From assembly GCA_016801885.1 (NCBI GenBank), contig CM028897.1, positions 11,284,501-11,348,500 of the forward strand: a stretch of DNA of 64,000 bases, written 5' to 3'. This DNA is from Toxotes chatareus (Eukaryota > Chordata > Actinopteri > Toxotidae). Shown here piece by piece: positions 60,886 to 64,000 of the stretch (position 1 is its first letter; every line of letters begins with the position of its first letter). Made by a program: the position numbers and the translations under genes. The notes under the pieces are model-generated. The model did no database searches. It saw nothing but the letters and a program-made list of their open reading frames with translations, and was not told the origin of the DNA.

Positions 60886-61662
60886 AGTGGTAAGAGGGAC
60901 CTGCGGTGACTGCCCTCATAAAGCAGCAGTAACGTCTGAATGGGGGTCCAGCACAGAGCAGGTGTTTGAAATGATCACAAATTGCCAGGGGTTCACTTTC
61001 AGTCTGACTCCATGGCTTTATGCATTAAAGACTTCAGTCAGAATCAGCTTTATTGGCCAGATTTCTGCATACAAACAAGGAATTTGACTTCCGTTTTCCT
61101 TTGCTCTCAGGCACTACAGAGCAACAACTTTTTTCCCCCACAAATACCAATAGTGCAATGGGTCATTGTGAATCTGGATAATGCAAACTATATACATATA
61201 TATATGTCATATGGTTTGTTCAAAAGCAACCAGTGAATCTGCTGTTAACTGACTTCCAACATGGCCATTATAACCATGTTACAATATGAAGTTTACCAAA
61301 AGTTCCCTACTTCAAACGGGCCACAGTGAATTTCTTTCAAAGGTGTGTCACCTGTGGCCTTCCCATCACAATTACTCAGAAAAATTTCCAATTATGTTTT
61401 TGTTCCACGCATACACACAGAGTGAGCTCTCAGTAGGAAGAGCTCACTTGATTTCACGTTTATTAGTGTTTAAGGTTCCTGAGGCATGTCTTATTGTTTC
61501 AGTTCATGCAGAGTAAAACTGAAAAAAAAAAAAAACAGTACACAAAATACAAAAACAGTAAAAACTAGTAAAAACTGACAATATAAAATTACACGATGAT
61601 GGAGGGGTGAAGAGTAGGATCCTGTGGGAGAGAAAAAAATAAAAAAATATTAATATAGTGAA
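60886..61662. other. Right-arm sequence between promoter and terminal repeat
   Basis: No gene is supported. It holds the retroposon tail at 61,028-61,125, a TATATA run near 61,191-61,206 and an A-rich stretch at 61,520-61,650. Confidence 0.55.
61028..61125 (-). mobile_element. 3'-tail fragment of a retroposon
   Basis: Minus strand: GAGAGCAAAGGAAAACGG, then AGTCAAATTCCTTGTTTG, and CCAATAAAGCTGATTCTGAC at the end. I recall this as a very common LINE/SINE 3' tail in teleosts. It is a fragment with no coding capacity. Confidence 0.55.
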
Positions 61663-61833
61663 TACATAGTGTTTGAGTATACATAGTATGTGTGAGCATA
61701 TATAGCTTACTTTAGTACACTCTACTGACTGTATATCATGTATATCATTAGATTGTTTTTATATTGCAAATAAAGTATTCAGGCCTCTCCAAACCAAGCT
61801 CCTGGGCTGAATTTCAACCCCAGCCCGCCCCTG
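61663..61833 (-). repeat. Right terminal inverted repeat
   Basis: Inverted match of 30,701-30,905. Read on the minus strand it begins CAGGGGCGGGCTGGGG. Confidence 0.9.
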
Positions 61834-62565
61834 CATGCAGTGTATAAAAAGTTGCCTGTTGTTTAAAATCGTGACGTTGTTATTTTCTGTGTCTATATCT
61901 GCAATGTGTAAGGTTTTTAAAACAGATTATATTTTTAGATATAAACGACAAATGATCATACATAGAGACCTATGGCTTATCTTCACTTTCAGCTCATCTG
62001 CCTTAGTTAAAAAAGTGAGTAACAAATGTTGGCGGCGCTGTCCATGGTGCTGCTTTACTCGCACCAACGGCACCGGTGTGATTCTTCAGCACCACAGACA
62101 GCGCCTCGGCGTTCCTTCACCATTACGGCGCGGCATCGGAACTGCGCGCAGAGTAAAACTGCAAATTCTGCTAAACATTTAATTAACAGGTTTGGAGACT
62201 TTTTGGGGGTGAAAAAAAAACTGCAGCCATTTGAAGTTTTTCCATTTGTCAAATAGTGTGGAAATAGGTATTCAAAATCTCTGTATTGATCCTTTAATAA
62301 TCTTTATAACTAAAACTTTATAGCTGTTATATAAAATTATGAGAATGTACGTAGTTATGTCTGGGGAAAGCATTCTTCATTGTGTGTCAGTTTTAAATGT
62401 TTAAACTTCAATCTTTTGGACCCAAAATTAAAGTGAAATCAGTTACTGAATAAAATTTAGTCTTTGCCTAAGGATTCAAAGATGCGAGACAAGGAATAAA
62501 AGGAATAAAAGATGTGAGACAATGAATATTTGAATGCTATAATGACAAATAAACATTGTCTTAAC
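61834..62565 (+). repeat. Direct-repeat copy B, right flank of the 31-kb element
   Basis: Same orientation and nearly the same sequence as 29,712-30,700, from CATGCAGTGTATAAAAAG to AAACATTGTCTTAAC. It lacks the extra segment and the two extra 64-bp units of copy A. It is followed by GCAGTG, which repeats part of its own beginning. Confidence 0.85.
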
Positions 62566-64000
62566 GCAGTGAAGATTGCGTAGGAGTGCATGCAGATGTG
62601 ACTCACCCTCAGTGGTTCAACTTTGAGCCTAATGGTTGTAGTCTGTGAGATATGTGAGGTGAGAAACAATCTATATGCTTATGAAAACATCATTAATATC
62701 TTATATAAGCGTAAGGTTTGATTAATAAGACTACCTTTCAGCTCAACCTGTATGTTTTTCAGTGCTCATTTATTGTGGTGCTTTCAGGTAAGAGGAGATA
62801 AGTTTGTGTGCATGTGCGACTGAGGCTGCCTATGTGTTGTTCAGGGAGCTACTACTATTAAATGCTTGAAGGTCTTGGTGAAGGCTGGGTTTTCTCATGT
62901 TTTTCTAAGGCTGCCCACTGGCTGGATGAGATTGACAAATTTTCACTAAACCCAGCATGTATTTTTGCACAGCGTATTTTTAGTCTTTACCCCTCAAACA
63001 ACACACATACAGTATATTCACCTCCACAGATACATTAAAAAAAAGAAAATCAAGAAACAAAAGGCCCATATGTCTGCAGCCACCTACACACAGAGAGTTT
63101 TGTTCTCACTTTTGTTTTTATTGCACACTTTAATTATTTAGTAAACAGATCTTCACAGTAACAATGCAATAGCAGAAAACAGAAGCAAATCACTGTTCGG
63201 TGCAGCTTGTTAGGTCTTCAAAGTATTTATAGTTATTTACACTGAGAATATGAAAATCAAAGAACAGTGCCCGAGGTTATCCCTGTGGCGGGATGAGGCA
63301 TTTTAACCCCTTTATCACCCCAAAGCAGACTTGAGCCCAGCTCCCAGGCTTTACACTGTTTGTAGCTCTGTGAATCCTGTCCATACTGCCAACCCAAAAA
63401 CATTCAAGTACTCAATTTCTGTCATTGCACAGGTACTGGGTTAGCCAGATACACAGGACGAAACTGAAAATTGCACTGGCATCACTTCAACAACTTAACG
63501 TCCAAAATCAAACAGCTTAGTCGTTTTTCTATCATCTGAACATAAAAATTGTACCCAAAGGAATGTCAATTTAAATAGTATCCTAAGGCTAAATATTTCC
63601 CAATGTATGAAGCAACATGAAGCAAAACCATAACCTAGAATTTATTAAACCACTTTCACTCTTTGTAACGCACCAATAAATAGTAATTTGGACATGAAAT
63701 CCCATAAAATGAAACAACACACAAACTAACATTTTGCATTGCATAAATCGTAAAATTATATCATAGCAGACAATACTGAATGTTTCAGGTCCGCAGGTAA
63801 GAATGGTAGTGCACCTGAATGAATTGACACACCACTTAATAAACATTAACCAGCACATCGGTGTGGGCTCCAGTCTTTGCATTTAGAGTATTTTTGGTTT
63901 GTAAAATAATATTTTATCTTTGTGCTGTTGTACTGCATTTAGTGCAAGCTAAACTTGCAGGGGAGATGGGAAAGTAAAAGAAAAAAGATACGTTTGGAAT
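62566..64000. other. AT-rich flank without a supported gene
   Basis: No convincing open frame. The block 63,110-63,480 is balanced and repeat-poor. It contains a minus-strand AATAAA within TTTTTATTGCAC at about 63,115-63,126, so it could be the 3' UTR of a minus-strand gene lying beyond the window. That is a weak inference. Confidence 0.5.

Larger units (their letters stand above)
30701..61833. mobile_element. 31.1-kb inverted-repeat element with satellite core (unrecognised)
   Basis: The two ends are inverted copies. The left end reads CCGGGGCGGGCTGGGG and the right end, on the minus strand, reads CAGGGGCGGGCTGGGG, followed on both by GGAGCTTGGTTTGGAGAGGCC. The inverted relationship resumes at internal points: 31,410-31,475 with 60,655-60,716, 31,490-31,750 with about 58,250-58,510, 31,770-31,910 with about 58,110-58,250, and 32,176-32,266 with 55,272-55,365. 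The last of these reaches the satellite on both sides. The left arm (1.57 kb) looks like a deletion derivative of the right arm (6.7 kb). The CAGGGGCGG terminus resembles hAT transposons as I remember them. No transposase was found, and the 8-bp flanks (TGTCTTAA and CATGCAGT) do not match. Confidence 0.6.

Noticed and set aside
29712..62565. LTR retrotransposon with the direct repeats as LTRs
   Set aside because: No TG...CA ends, primer-binding site, polypurine tract, gag or pol were seen, and the interior is an inverted-repeat structure.

Overview
The window looks like a piece of a ray-finned (teleost, perhaps perciform-like) fish chromosome. The grounds are very dense CA/GT and CT/GA microsatellites, short introns, no bacterial-type gene packing, and several dispersed repeats whose sequence style I associate with teleost genomes. 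No long protein-coding gene can be supported. Nearly all long open frames are read-throughs of microsatellites, of purine or pyrimidine blocks, or of the AT-rich satellite.

Layout. (1) 1-27.2 kb is non-coding DNA with many microsatellites, strand-asymmetric purine or pyrimidine blocks, a few old dispersed repeats (about 6.2-7.0 and 22.0-22.5 kb), three perfect long hairpins, and several compositionally balanced stretches that resemble conserved non-coding elements. (2) 27.2-28.5 kb is a CpG-rich, microsatellite-poor block, probably a promoter and first-exon region of an unidentified gene. (3) 29.7-62.6 kb is a large composite structure. Two direct copies of a 0.73-0.99 kb sequence (29,712-30,700 and 61,834-62,565) bracket a 31.1 kb segment. 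The ends of that segment are inverted copies of each other and begin with a hAT-like C(A/C)GGGGCGGGCTGG. (4) 62.6-64 kb is AT-rich flank.

Inside the 31.1 kb element, a short left arm (30.7-32.27 kb) and a long right arm (55.1-61.83 kb) are related as inverted repeats right up to the edges of a 22.8 kb array. The array is a roughly 76-bp AT-rich satellite with about 300 copies. The right arm carries what looks like a complete minus-strand transcription unit: an E2F/CCAAT/TATA promoter near 60.7-60.9 kb, a first exon with a GTAAGT donor, a series of repeated mini-exons (many exactly 37 nt), and a last exon whose stop codon lies next to AATAAA. Some mini-exons are open in a consistent frame and others carry the same in-frame TGA, so the unit may be a non-coding RNA or a decaying small-protein gene. 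The left arm keeps a piece of exon 1 and one intact 37-nt exon on the plus strand, so both copies point inward at the satellite. I do not recognise this gene or element family. It is the best candidate in the window for something undescribed.

Everything here comes from reading the sequence. No alignments or database searches were run, so repeat-family names are recollections and copy numbers are estimates.
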